DNA of 64,000 nt from Phenylobacterium sp. (GTDB lineage: Bacteria; Pseudomonadota; Alphaproteobacteria; Caulobacterales; Caulobacteraceae). Under the pieces are notes generated by a model, which had not been told where the DNA came from, did no database searches, and worked only from the letters and a program-made list of their open reading frames with translations. The stretch covers positions 434,001-498,000 of the forward strand of contig SSMU01000005.1 of assembly GCA_004799545.1 (NCBI GenBank). Reading direction: 5' to 3'. How positions within the stretch are numbered: position 1 is the first letter of the stretch; every line of letters begins with the position of its first letter. Positions 52,523 to 60,836 of this stretch are shown here, piece by piece. Both the position numbers and the translations under genes were made by a program.

Positions 52523-53446
52523 GTGAGCTCCTGGACCCCCCTCCCCGACGCCGCGCCCGCCAACTGGGTCGACCGCCGCGCGCCGGTCTGGGCCCGGCCC
52601 TGGCTGCGGCTCGGCCGGTTCGACCGGCCGACCGGCATCTGGCTCTTGATGCTGCCCGGCTGGCAGGGGATCGCCCTTGCCGCCGCCGAGGATGGCCAGC
52701 CGCCCAGCCTGCGGCTCCTGATCCTGTTCCTGATCGGCGCGGCGCTGATGCGCGCGGCCGGCTGCGCCTACAACGACATCGTCGACCGCGACGTCGACGC
52801 CAAGGTGGCCCGCACCGCCGACCGGCCGATCCCGTCGGGCCAGATCAGCGTGCGGCAGGCCTGGATGTTCGTCGCCGCCTGCTGCGCCGTCTCGCTCTTG
52901 ATCCTGATCAGCCTGGGCGGCCTGGCCATCTGGCTGGGGGTCGCCTCCCTGGTGCTGGTCGCCGCCTATCCGTTCATGAAGCGGATCACCTGGTGGCCGC
53001 AGGCCTGGCTGGGGCTGACCTTCAACTGGGGCGCACTTCTGGGCTACGCCGCAGTGACCGGGACGATCGAGGCGCCGGCCATCCTCCTCTACGTCGGCGG
53101 CATCTTCTGGACCCTCGGCTACGACACCATCTACGCCCTGCAGGACCTGGAGAACGACGCCCTGGCCGGGGTGAAGTCGTCGGCCCTCCGGCTGGGCGGG
53201 AACGTGCCGCGCGCGGTGCTGATCTTCTACGCGCTGGCCGTGCTGTTCGCCGTCCTGGCCGGGGTGCTGGGCGGGCTCGGCCTGCTGTTCGTGCCCCTGG
53301 CGGCGCTCTACGGCACCCACCTCTGGCGGCAGGCGACTCAGGTGAAGGTCGACCAGCCCGCCCTGGCCCTGGCGCTGTTCAGGCTCAACACCTGGGCCGG
53401 GGTGATCCTGTTCGCAGGCCTGGCGGTCGGCGCCGTGCGGCTCTGA
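52523..53446 (+). CDS. ubiA: 4-hydroxybenzoate polyprenyltransferase
   Basis: 307 residues, GTG start. UbiA family with about nine helices; the first prenyl-diphosphate motif is AYNDIVDRDVDAKVARTADR and the second is LGYDTIYALQDLENDALAGV. FDRPTGIWLLMLPGWQGIAL precedes them, typical of UbiA rather than CtaB or chlorophyll synthases. It attaches the polyprenyl tail to 4-hydroxybenzoate in ubiquinone synthesis. It stands alone; no ubiC is seen. Confidence 0.94.
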   Translation: MSSWTPLPDAAPANWVDRRAPVWARPWLRLGRFDRPTGIWLLMLPGWQGIALAAAEDGQPPSLRLLILFLIGAALMRAAGCAYNDIVDRDVDAKVARTADRPIPSGQISVRQAWMFVAACCAVSLLILISLGGLAIWLGVASLVLVAAYPFMKRITWWPQAWLGLTFNWGALLGYAAVTGTIEAPAILLYVGGIFWTLGYDTIYALQDLENDALAGVKSSALRLGGNVPRAVLIFYALAVLFAVLAGVLGGLGLLFVPLAALYGTHLWRQATQVKVDQPALALALFRLNTWAGVILFAGLAVGAVRL

Positions 53447-53502
53447 GCCGCTTCCCCACGGTCATTCTGTTTCCGCTGAGCTTTCGGCGGTAGACTAGGT
53501 TC

Positions 53503-54453
53503 ATGCCCGCCGCCGCCCGCGTCGATCCCAAGAGCTACTTCTCGCCGCAGGAGTGGGCGCCGCTCGCCCGTCGTTCGGCCTGGATCGGGCCGGCGCTGGT
53601 GGCGCACGGCTGGGCGGTGATCCTCGCGGCCGGCGCCATGGCGGTGGTCTGGCCGATCACCATCCCGCTGGCGATCGCGATCATCGGCGCCCGGCAGCTG
53701 GGCCTGGCCATCCTGATGCACGACGCGGCGCACGGGGCGCTGCATCCCGACCTCAAGGTCAACGACTGGGTGGGCAACCACCTGACCACCGGCGACCTGA
53801 TGGCCTACCGGCCCTACCACCTGGGCCACCACAAGTACGCCCAGCAGGCGGAGGACCCCGACCTCGGCCTCTCCGCGCCCTTCCCGATCACCCGCACCTC
53901 GCTGCGCCGCAAGATCGCCCGCGATCTGACCGGGCGGACCTACTACAAGCTGAAGTGGTCAGGACTGGTGGCGCGTATCCGCGACCGCAAGCCGGGTGAG
54001 CCGCTGTGGCCGATCCTGAAAGACGCCGTGCTGCGCCGGAAACGGTTCTTCGCCGGCATGGTGGTGACCGTGGCGCTCACCGCGCCGTTCGGCCTCTGGT
54101 GGGTGTGGCCGGTGCTCTGGCTGGTTCCGCAGGCCACCTGGCTGCCGATGATCACCCGGCTGCGCAACATCGCCGAGCACGCCTGCGTGGGCAAGGACGA
54201 GCCGGACCCGCTGCGCCATGCGCGCTCGACCCACGCCAACCTGCTGGAGCGGGCGTTCCTGGCCCCCTACTGGGTCAACTACCACTGCGAGCACCACATG
54301 TTCATGCATGTGCCCTGCTACCACCTGCCCCGCGCCCAGCGAATGCTGAAGGCCAAGGGCGTGTTCCCGCAGATGCTGAGCGCGCCGAGCTACCTCGAGG
54401 TGCTGCGGCTGGCCTCCTCGAAGCCGGAGCGGGTCGCCGCCGTCGCTGCCTAG
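53503..54453 (+). CDS. membrane fatty acid desaturase / hydroxylase family protein
   Basis: 316 residues with four transmembrane segments in pairs. Three His boxes are present in order: LMHDAAHGALH, YHLGHHKYAQQ, and NYHCEHHMFMHVPCYHLP. The spacing fits di-iron fatty acid desaturases. Family members include acyl-lipid desaturases and carotenoid or sphingolipid hydroxylases, so substrate is open. The gene is 56 bp after ubiA on the same strand and shares a CTAG stop with the convergent epimerase/reductase. Confidence 0.91.
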   Translation: MPAAARVDPKSYFSPQEWAPLARRSAWIGPALVAHGWAVILAAGAMAVVWPITIPLAIAIIGARQLGLAILMHDAAHGALHPDLKVNDWVGNHLTTGDLMAYRPYHLGHHKYAQQAEDPDLGLSAPFPITRTSLRRKIARDLTGRTYYKLKWSGLVARIRDRKPGEPLWPILKDAVLRRKRFFAGMVVTVALTAPFGLWWVWPVLWLVPQATWLPMITRLRNIAEHACVGKDEPDPLRHARSTHANLLERAFLAPYWVNYHCEHHMFMHVPCYHLPRAQRMLKAKGVFPQMLSAPSYLEVLRLASSKPERVAAVAA

Positions 54454-55490
54454 ACCAGCCCCTGAGCGATCAGGCTGCGGGCGCAATCCAGCACCGTCTC
54501 CTCCGTCGACCGGGGCTTCCACGCCAGCTTGTCCTGCGCCTTGGCGGAGGAATGGTCGTGCTTGCGGCCGAGGCTGGGCGTCACCGAGCCGAGATCGCGG
54601 TCCACCAGCCCGATCAGGCGCACCACGAAATCCGGCACGTTGCGGGTCGGGATCTTCTTCGCCACCGAGGGCTCCAGCTTGGCGCGCAGCAACTCGGCGA
54701 GGTCGCGCATCCAGGCCCAGTGGCCGGCGGCGATGAACCGCTGGCCGGCCGCGGCGGGCACGGTCATCGCCCGGATGTGCAGGTCGGCCACGTCACGCAC
54801 GTCGACGATGTTGAAGCCCAGGCGCGGCAAGCCCGGGATGCGGCCGGAGACCAGCCGCTCCACCACCTGGATGCTCTCCGAATAGTCGCCGCCCAGCACC
54901 GGACCGATGACCAGGGCCGGATTGACCACCGCGAGCGTGGTCTTGCCGCCCTCCGCCGCGATCAGCTCCCAGGCCGCACGCTCCGCCAGGGTCTTGGACT
55001 GGGCGTAGGCCGAGACGCCGCGCTGGTTGGGGTCGGTCCAGGTGGTCTCGTCGCAGGTCCAGTCGCCGGCGTGGTCGCTCAGGCTGGTGGCCGCCACCGA
55101 GGAGGTCATCACCACCCGCTTGGCGCCCGCCTTGATCGCCGCCCGGATCGCCCGCTTGGCGCCTTCGCGGGCCGGGGTGATCAGCTCGTTGGGGTCTTTC
55201 GGCTCGGCGACGCCCAGCGGCGAGGCCACGTGCAGGACGTAGTCGCAACCCTCGGCGGCCGCGTCCCATCCGGCGTCGTCCATCAGGTCGGCAGCGTGGA
55301 AGGAAAGCCGGTTGCCCGGGTCCGCCGCCTTGACGATGCGGGCCCGCGCCTCGGCCTCACGGGCCAGGTTGCGGATCGTGGTCCGCACCACATAGCCCTG
55401 CTGCAGCAGGCCGATCACGCACCAGCTGCCGATGTAGCCGGACCCGCCGGTCACCAGCACCACGCCCTTGCCGTCCATCGCGCCACCCAT
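54450..55490 (-). CDS. NAD(P)-dependent epimerase/dehydratase (dihydroflavonol reductase-like)
   Basis: 346 residues from ATG 55490 or 342 from ATG 55478; the second has a GGTGG close upstream. Extended SDR: VLVTGGSGYIGSWCVIGLLQ at the N-terminus, LHVASPLGVAEPKDPNELIT, VVMTSSVAATSLSDHAGDWT and the active-site SAYAQSKTLAERAAWEL (YxxxK). The pattern matches dihydroflavonol-4-reductase-like aldehyde/ketone reductases in bacteria. It is divergent from the methyltransferase by 54 bp. Confidence 0.9.
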   Translation of the reverse strand: MGGAMDGKGVVLVTGGSGYIGSWCVIGLLQQGYVVRTTIRNLAREAEARARIVKAADPGNRLSFHAADLMDDAGWDAAAEGCDYVLHVASPLGVAEPKDPNELITPAREGAKRAIRAAIKAGAKRVVMTSSVAATSLSDHAGDWTCDETTWTDPNQRGVSAYAQSKTLAERAAWELIAAEGGKTTLAVVNPALVIGPVLGGDYSESIQVVERLVSGRIPGLPRLGFNIVDVRDVADLHIRAMTVPAAAGQRFIAAGHWAWMRDLAELLRAKLEPSVAKKIPTRNVPDFVVRLIGLVDRDLGSVTPSLGRKHDHSSAKAQDKLAWKPRSTEETVLDCARSLIAQGLV

Positions 55491-55544
55491 ATGTTTACAC
55501 TGCTAAGATAGACATTTCCGCGGCCAGGGATAGAGACCCTGTCC

Positions 55545-56228
55545 ATGATCGTTCCGACGGCGGAGGCTCGCCGCGCCTTCATCCTGGCCAACACCGCCCT
55601 GGAGTCGCCGCCGCACACGCCGGAACTGCGGCTGCATCTGGCCACCGAGGTCACCCCGATCTGGAAACTGACCGAGGAGGCGCTGGCCGGGATCGGCCTG
55701 CCGCCGCCGTTCTGGGCTTTCGCTTGGGCGGGCGGCCAGGCCCTGGCGCGCTACGTGCTGGACCATCCGAAGATCGTCGCCGGCAAGGCGGTGGTCGACT
55801 TCGCGGCCGGCTCGGGGATTGTCGGCATAGCGGCGGCCAAGGCCGGCGCGGCGCGGGTGCTGGCGGCCGACATCGATCCGTTCTGCGGGGCGGCGGTGGC
55901 GCTCAACGCGGCGGCCAACGGGGTCATCCTTGAGTTCACCGACACCGACCTGCTGGACGCCCCGGCGCCCGCCTGGGGCGAGGTCATCCTGGCCGGCGAC
56001 ATCTGCTACGAGAAGCCGCTCGCCGAACGCGTGATGGCGTGGCTGGCGCAGGCCGCGGCGCGGGGCGCCCGGGTGCTGATCGGCGATCCCGGCCGCAGCT
56101 ATTTCCCGCGCTCGGGCCTCACCAAGCTCGCCGAATACCAGGTGGTGACCACCCGCGAGCTGGAGGACTTCGCGGTCAAGAAGACCGCGGTCTGGGCGCT
56201 TGCCGACGAACGTAGGGACGCTGACTAG
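55545..56228 (+). CDS. class I SAM-dependent methyltransferase (ETFB Lys methyltransferase-like)
   Basis: 227 residues. Motif I is VVDFAAGSGIVGIAAAKAGA, followed by RVLAADIDPFCGAAVALNAA, and a post-II motif VILAGDICYEKPLAERVMAW. PPPFWAFAWAGGQALARYVL before motif I is a feature of the nicotinamide/protein-lysine methyltransferase group (METTL20-like, ETF beta subunit). The substrate is inferred by similarity only. It shares a CTAG stop with the convergent M23 peptidase. Confidence 0.87.
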   Translation: MIVPTAEARRAFILANTALESPPHTPELRLHLATEVTPIWKLTEEALAGIGLPPPFWAFAWAGGQALARYVLDHPKIVAGKAVVDFAAGSGIVGIAAAKAGAARVLAADIDPFCGAAVALNAAANGVILEFTDTDLLDAPAPAWGEVILAGDICYEKPLAERVMAWLAQAAARGARVLIGDPGRSYFPRSGLTKLAEYQVVTTRELEDFAVKKTAVWALADERRDAD

Positions 56229-57223
56229 AGCGGCGGCCCGGCGCTCAGCTTGCGGTCCAGCACCACCTTGCCGCTCCGCCAGACCTTGACCTCGCCGCCA
56301 TAGGCGCCGTGCGGCCAGCCGCCTGGGGGCCGCGCATGGGCGAGGGAGGCGTCGGACTGGTCGCGGTTGTGCGCCAGGGGCGGCAGGCGTCCGTGGGCCA
56401 GCACCGCGCCGCCCGGCCCGGTCAGGTCGATCTCGATCTCGTCGCCGGCCACTAGGCCGATCACCCGCGTGTAGCCGACCATCAGCGGCGCGGAGGCCGA
56501 GAACGGCGGCAGGTTCCCCTGCTCGATCTCCGGCGTGCCGGCCCGCTCCGAGGTGATCCCGGCCACCAGGACGTCGCCCTCCTTGTAGGTCAGCTGGCGG
56601 AGCGCCTGCGGCGTCCACAGGGGATTGCTGGCCGCGCAGGTCGGGTTGGGGCCGGGCTCTGGCGCGAACGGATCGACGAAGGTGTTCCCGTGCTGCAGCG
56701 ACATATGCAGGTGGGGAAACTCGGTGCCGCCGGTCATCCCCACCTGGGCGATCGGCTGGCCGGCCGCCACCACGTCGCCGGCCTTGACCTTCAGCGTGCC
56801 GCGCTCGAGGTGGCAGTAGTCGGTGATCCAGTGGTCGCCGTGGTCGATGGCCACGCGGTTGCCGCATTGGCTGGCGGTCGGCAGCGGCGCGCCCGGCACA
56901 TTGTCGGCCACCCCGTCCCGCACGGCGAGCACCCGCCCGGGCGCAGCGGCCAGCACATCCACCCCGCGGCGCATGGCGGCCATGTCCAAGAGGCGGATGT
57001 CGATGGCGTTGTGCGCCGGCTCGCTGCGGTGGCCGCAGTGGTAGTCCAGCATGCCGTGCGCCGGATCGCGGTCGAAGTAGTGCTGGATCTCGCAGGTCTT
57101 GCCGATCACGCAGGCCATGGGGAAGCCCAGCTTCGGCGCGGTGGGCGACGACTGGGCGAACGCCACCGAGGCGAAGGCGGCGGCGGTGACAAGCGCGAGG
57201 CGGCTGAAGCTGGGGCGTGGCAT
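56225..57223 (-). CDS. secreted M23 family metallopeptidase
   Basis: 332 residues from ATG 57223. The signal peptide is PRPSFSRLALVTAAAFASVA with cleavage after AFA. The M23 (LytM) domain has PAHNAIDIRLLD in place of the canonical HxxxD, then GDHWITDYCHLERGTLKVKA, VVAAGQPIAQVGMTGGTEFP and HLHMSLQ (HxH). The first zinc motif looks altered (HNAID), so activity is less certain. The enzyme would act on peptidoglycan crosslinks in the periplasm. Upstream in-frame ATG codons up to 57292 would place charged residues before the signal peptide and are less likely. Confidence 0.86.
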   Translation of the reverse strand: MPRPSFSRLALVTAAAFASVAFAQSSPTAPKLGFPMACVIGKTCEIQHYFDRDPAHGMLDYHCGHRSEPAHNAIDIRLLDMAAMRRGVDVLAAAPGRVLAVRDGVADNVPGAPLPTASQCGNRVAIDHGDHWITDYCHLERGTLKVKAGDVVAAGQPIAQVGMTGGTEFPHLHMSLQHGNTFVDPFAPEPGPNPTCAASNPLWTPQALRQLTYKEGDVLVAGITSERAGTPEIEQGNLPPFSASAPLMVGYTRVIGLVAGDEIEIDLTGPGGAVLAHGRLPPLAHNRDQSDASLAHARPPGGWPHGAYGGEVKVWRSGKVVLDRKLSAGPPL

Positions 57224-57343
57224 GCCGCACGCTACGCCGGGCTTTCCGGCCATTCTATGGCCGCGGCGCGGGCGGGCGCGCCGCATTGCCAACGCCGACG
57301 ACGGCGCGTATCAGCCCGCGCAACCCGGCTGGAGGCTTGAGCC

Positions 57344-57961
57344 ATGTTGGCGCTCGACCGCCAGTTCCTGTTCGTGCACGTGCCCAAGACCGGCGGCAAT
57401 TCCGTGCAGAACATCCTGAGGGCCTATTCCGAGGACGAGATCGTCTGCCTGGAGCCCTACCAGGACGGCGTCGAGCGCTTCGAGCTGCGCAACCCGACCT
57501 ATGAGCTCTCCAAGCATAGTCCTTTAAGCGACTACAAGACGCAGCTGCCGCCGAAGGTCTACGCGGGCCTGTTCAAGTTCTGCTGTGTGCGCAACCCGTG
57601 GGAGCGGGCGGTCTCGTTCTATTTCTCGCCGCATCGGCAGGTCACCGGCTTTTCCCGCGAGGCTTTCGCCGCCTGCCTGCCGACCGCGCCGGCCATGGCG
57701 CACTATCTTCGGGAGGAGCCAGACCAGCCGATCTCTGGCATACTTGCCAACTTCGACTATGTGATGCGCTACGAGTCGCTACAGCAGGACTTTGACGCGG
57801 TCTGCGACAGGCTGCAGATTCCACGCCAGACCCTGCCCCGCCGCAATCAGTCGGCCCGAGGAGCCGTTCAGGACTACTATGATGACGAAACGGTGGACTT
57901 GGTTCGGCGGCTCTTCGCAGAGGACATCGAGCTCTTTGGCTATGAGGTCCCCTGGGCCTGA
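57344..57961 (+). CDS. sulfotransferase family 2 protein
   Basis: 205 residues. The PAPS 5'-phosphate loop is FLFVHVPKTGGNSVQNIL, and the 3'-phosphate site is FCCVRNPWERAVSFYFSP. Further helices (ILANFDYVMRYESLQQDFDA) match the heparan/chondroitin sulfotransferase-like family used by bacteria to sulfate polysaccharides or glycolipids. It begins the polysaccharide cluster and overlaps the next gene by 20 bp. No PAPS synthesis genes are in the window. Confidence 0.9.
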   Translation: MLALDRQFLFVHVPKTGGNSVQNILRAYSEDEIVCLEPYQDGVERFELRNPTYELSKHSPLSDYKTQLPPKVYAGLFKFCCVRNPWERAVSFYFSPHRQVTGFSREAFAACLPTAPAMAHYLREEPDQPISGILANFDYVMRYESLQQDFDAVCDRLQIPRQTLPRRNQSARGAVQDYYDDETVDLVRRLFAEDIELFGYEVPWA

Positions 57962-58964
57962 GACTGCGCTCGCCGAGGCTGAGCCGCAGGTCACGCCTGA
58001 GGCGGCCCCGGCCCGCGGCCTGACCAACATCCGGTTTTTCACCGACTACCCGGTCTGCAACTACAAGTGCCCCTACTGCGTGGCCGGCCATGCGCCGCCC
58101 GAGGGACGCGGTCCCAGCCCCTGGGACGAGGACCGCTATCTGGCGATCATCGACAACCTTTGCCGGCTCGATTTCCCGATCAACATCCGGATCGGGGTCG
58201 GCGGCGAGTTCTTCATTTCCAAGACGCTGGTGGAGGGCGCGCGGCGCCTGGCGCAGGCCGACCACGTCCAGTCGATCAACCTGATCACCAACCTCAGCTT
58301 CCACCCCAAGCAGTACGCCCGGATCCTGCACGGCATCCCGAAGGAGAAGGTGGCGCTGGTGGCCAGCTACCATCCCACCGAGATCAAGAACGAGGACGCC
58401 TGGATCGCCGCGGCCCAGGAGCTCAGCACCTACTACGACCTGACCACCATGAGCGTGGCCTATCCGCCGTCGCTCAGGAACCTGCCGGAGGTGAAGCGCA
58501 AGTTCGCCGCCGCCGGCGTCGACCACTTCATCCAGCCGTTCATCGGCGAGTTCGAAGGCAAGATGTACCCGCAGGCCTATGACGCCGAGGAGCGGGCGAT
58601 CCTGCGCGAGGTGATGTATTCGCGGCACGACCACGAGTTCCTGCTGAACCTCAAGAAGCCCGGCCTGTGCAACGCCGGGTTCAAATTCCTGTTCGTGGAC
58701 CCGGTCGGGAAGGTCACCCAGTGCGGCGGCTTCCAGGAGGGCCAGCAGCTGGGCGACCTGGCGGTCTCGCCGGAGCTCGCTTTCTTCGACGGCCCGCGAC
58801 CCTGCCCAGCCATGGTCTGCCAGTGCGACACCGAGAACATCAACACGGTGGCCTTCGAGACCCACTACAAGTACCTGGACAAGAACCAGCACCGCTTCGC
58901 CTACCGCTTCGCCGAAGAGGCCAAGCAGCATCCCTGGATGAGCGAGTGGGAAGTCCCGTACTAG
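57942..58964 (+). CDS. radical SAM enzyme of the polysaccharide cluster
   Basis: 340 residues from ATG 57942, which overlaps the sulfotransferase end by 20 bp; an in-frame codon at 57792 would overlap much more. The radical SAM motif CNYKCPYC sits at residues 39-46 after NIRFFTDYPV. The rest of the barrel shows RIGVGGEFFISKTL and LVASYHPTEIKNEDAWI. Several more Cys come at the C-terminus (LCNAGFKF, TQCGGFQ, RPCPAMVCQCDTENI), as in SPASM-type proteins with auxiliary clusters. I cannot name the reaction. Placement next to sugar genes suggests modification of a glycan or its anchor. Confidence 0.85.
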   Translation: MRSPGPETALAEAEPQVTPEAAPARGLTNIRFFTDYPVCNYKCPYCVAGHAPPEGRGPSPWDEDRYLAIIDNLCRLDFPINIRIGVGGEFFISKTLVEGARRLAQADHVQSINLITNLSFHPKQYARILHGIPKEKVALVASYHPTEIKNEDAWIAAAQELSTYYDLTTMSVAYPPSLRNLPEVKRKFAAAGVDHFIQPFIGEFEGKMYPQAYDAEERAILREVMYSRHDHEFLLNLKKPGLCNAGFKFLFVDPVGKVTQCGGFQEGQQLGDLAVSPELAFFDGPRPCPAMVCQCDTENINTVAFETHYKYLDKNQHRFAYRFAEEAKQHPWMSEWEVPY

Positions 58965-59022
58965 GCGCTCGGGACGGCGGCCTCAGGGATCGGAACGGCG
59001 ACCGGGACAGGAAGACCCAAGC

Positions 59023-59790
59023 ATGAAGACAGTCATCCTGGCTGGCGGGCTCGGCACGCGGATCTCCGAGGAGAGCCACCTCAAGCCGAAGACGATGATC
59101 GAGATCGGCGGCCGGCCGATGCTCTGGCACATCATGAAGCTCTATTCGAGCTACGGCTTCGACGATTTCATCATCTGCCTTGGCTACAAGGGCTATGTGA
59201 TCAAGGAGTATTTCGCCAACTACGTGCTGCACAACGCCGACCTGACCATCGACATGGCCAAGGGCACGGTGGAGCACCACGCGACCAACCACGAACCCTG
59301 GCGGGTCACCCTGGTGGACACCGGCGAGACCACCATGACCGGCGGGCGGCTGAAGCGCGTGGCGCGTTACCTGGAGCCGGGCGAGCCCTTCTTCCTGACC
59401 TACAGCGACGGGGTCGCCGACCTCGACCTGCGGGCGCTCGCCGACTTCCACAAGCAGCACGGCAGGACCGCGACGGTGACCGCGGTGACCCCGCCCGGGC
59501 GGTTCGGCGCGCTGGAGATCGCCGACGGCCAGGTGCGCCGCTTCGTCGAGAAGCCGGCCGGCGACCAGGGCCTGATCAACGGCGGGTTCTTCGTGCTCCA
59601 GCCGGAGGTGATCGACCGCATCGCCGGCGACGAGACGATCTGGGAGCAGGAGCCGCTGACCGGCCTGGCCCGCGACGGCCAGCTGATGGCCTATCCGCAC
59701 GAGGGCTTCTGGGCCCCCATGGACACCCTGCGCGAGAAGAACGTGCTCGAGGCCCTGTGGGCCTCCGGCGAGGCGCCGTGGCGGCGGTAG
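59023..59790 (+). CDS. rfbF: glucose-1-phosphate cytidylyltransferase
   Basis: 255 residues of the nucleotidyltransferase fold: VILAGGLGTRISEESHLKPK, TMIEIGGRPMLWHIMKLYSS, FIICLGYKGYVIKEYFANY, GEPFFLTYSDGVADLDLRAL, NGGFFVLQPEVIDRIAGDET and WEQEPLTGLARDGQLMAYPH. This is RfbF, which makes CDP-glucose from CTP and glucose-1-phosphate. The EESHLKPK segment marks CDP rather than dTDP or UDP enzymes. It overlaps rfbG at the 3' end. Confidence 0.95.
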   Translation: MKTVILAGGLGTRISEESHLKPKTMIEIGGRPMLWHIMKLYSSYGFDDFIICLGYKGYVIKEYFANYVLHNADLTIDMAKGTVEHHATNHEPWRVTLVDTGETTMTGGRLKRVARYLEPGEPFFLTYSDGVADLDLRALADFHKQHGRTATVTAVTPPGRFGALEIADGQVRRFVEKPAGDQGLINGGFFVLQPEVIDRIAGDETIWEQEPLTGLARDGQLMAYPHEGFWAPMDTLREKNVLEALWASGEAPWRR

Positions 59791-60836
59791 ATCCCGCCTT
59801 CTGGCGCGGCAAGCGGGTCCTGCTGACCGGCCACACGGGCTTCAAGGGCTCCTGGGCCGCCATCTGGCTGGCCCACATGGGCGCCGAGGTGACCGGCCTG
59901 GCGCAGACGCCCGACCAGACGCCCAGCCTGTTCGAGCTCGCCCGCGTCGGCGACCTGGTCGAGAGCCGCATCCTCGACATGCGCGATCCGGGGGCGGTGG
60001 AGCGCGCGCTTTCGGGGCGGACCTTCGACCTCGCGCTGCACATGGCCGCCCAGGCCATCGTGCGGGCGGCGATCGAATATCCGGTCGGCGCCTTCGCCAC
60101 CAACGTCATGGGCACGGTCCACCTGCTGCAGGCCCTGCGCGAGCAGCCGGCGCTCAAGGCCGCGCTCGTGATCACCTCAGACAAGGTCTACGCCAACGCC
60201 GAGACCGGCCGCGCCTTCGCCGAGGGCGACGCCCTGGGCGGCAAGGACCCCTATTCGGCGTCCAAGGCGGCCTGCGAGATCGTCACCCAGAGCTATGCGC
60301 GCAGCTACTTCGAGCCGCGCGTACCGGTCGCCACCGCGCGCGGCGGCAATGTGATCGGCGGCGGCGACTTCTCCCGCGACCGCATCGTGGCCGACATCGT
60401 GCGCGCGGCGCGCGCCGGCGAGGCCGTGGTGCTGCGCCATCCGGAGGCGACGCGGCCCTGGCAGCACGTGCTGGACTGCGTGGCCGGCTACCTCACCTAC
60501 TTGCAGGCGCTGGCGACCGAGCCCGAGACGCCGCGGGCGCTCAACTTCGGCCCCCGCCCCGGCGGCCCGCAGGTCACCGTTGGCGAGCTGGCGAGCCTGG
60601 GCGTCGAGGCGCTGGGCGGCCAGCCTTGGCGCCACGAGCCCGATCCGACCTCGCTGGAGGCCAGGTCGCTGGCCATCGACGCCGGCCTCGCCAGGCGCGC
60701 CATCGGCTTCGAAAGCCGCCTGGACGCCCCGGCCGCCGTGGCCCTGACCATGGATTGGTACCGCCGCCAGGCCGCCGGCGAGGACGCGCATCGCTTGTGC
60801 CGGACCCAGATCGAGGGCTACGAAGCCGGCCGATGA
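59778..60836 (+). CDS. rfbG: CDP-glucose 4,6-dehydratase
   Basis: About 352 residues from GTG 59778, seven bases after a GGCGAGG site; GTG 59757 is an alternative. Extended SDR with VLLTGHTGFKGSWAAIWLAH, MAAQAIVRAAIEYPVGAFAT, LVITSDKVYANAETGRAFAE, PYSASKAACEIVTQSY (YxxxK with Ser), ARGGNVIGGGDFSRDRIVAD and VLRHPEATRPWQHVLDCVAG. It turns CDP-glucose into CDP-4-keto-6-deoxyglucose, the branch point of CDP-deoxysugars. Its stop overlaps the next gene as ATGA. The expected next-step gene rfbH is not seen in the window. Confidence 0.95.
   Translation: MAAVDPAFWRGKRVLLTGHTGFKGSWAAIWLAHMGAEVTGLAQTPDQTPSLFELARVGDLVESRILDMRDPGAVERALSGRTFDLALHMAAQAIVRAAIEYPVGAFATNVMGTVHLLQALREQPALKAALVITSDKVYANAETGRAFAEGDALGGKDPYSASKAACEIVTQSYARSYFEPRVPVATARGGNVIGGGDFSRDRIVADIVRAARAGEAVVLRHPEATRPWQHVLDCVAGYLTYLQALATEPETPRALNFGPRPGGPQVTVGELASLGVEALGGQPWRHEPDPTSLEARSLAIDAGLARRAIGFESRLDAPAAVALTMDWYRRQAAGEDAHRLCRTQIEGYEAGR

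Noticed and set aside
56225..57223. M23 gene as a pseudogene because of the altered first zinc motif
   Set aside because: The frame is intact, the signal peptide is good and other zinc positions (HLH) are present. Altered activity is possible, but disruption is not shown.
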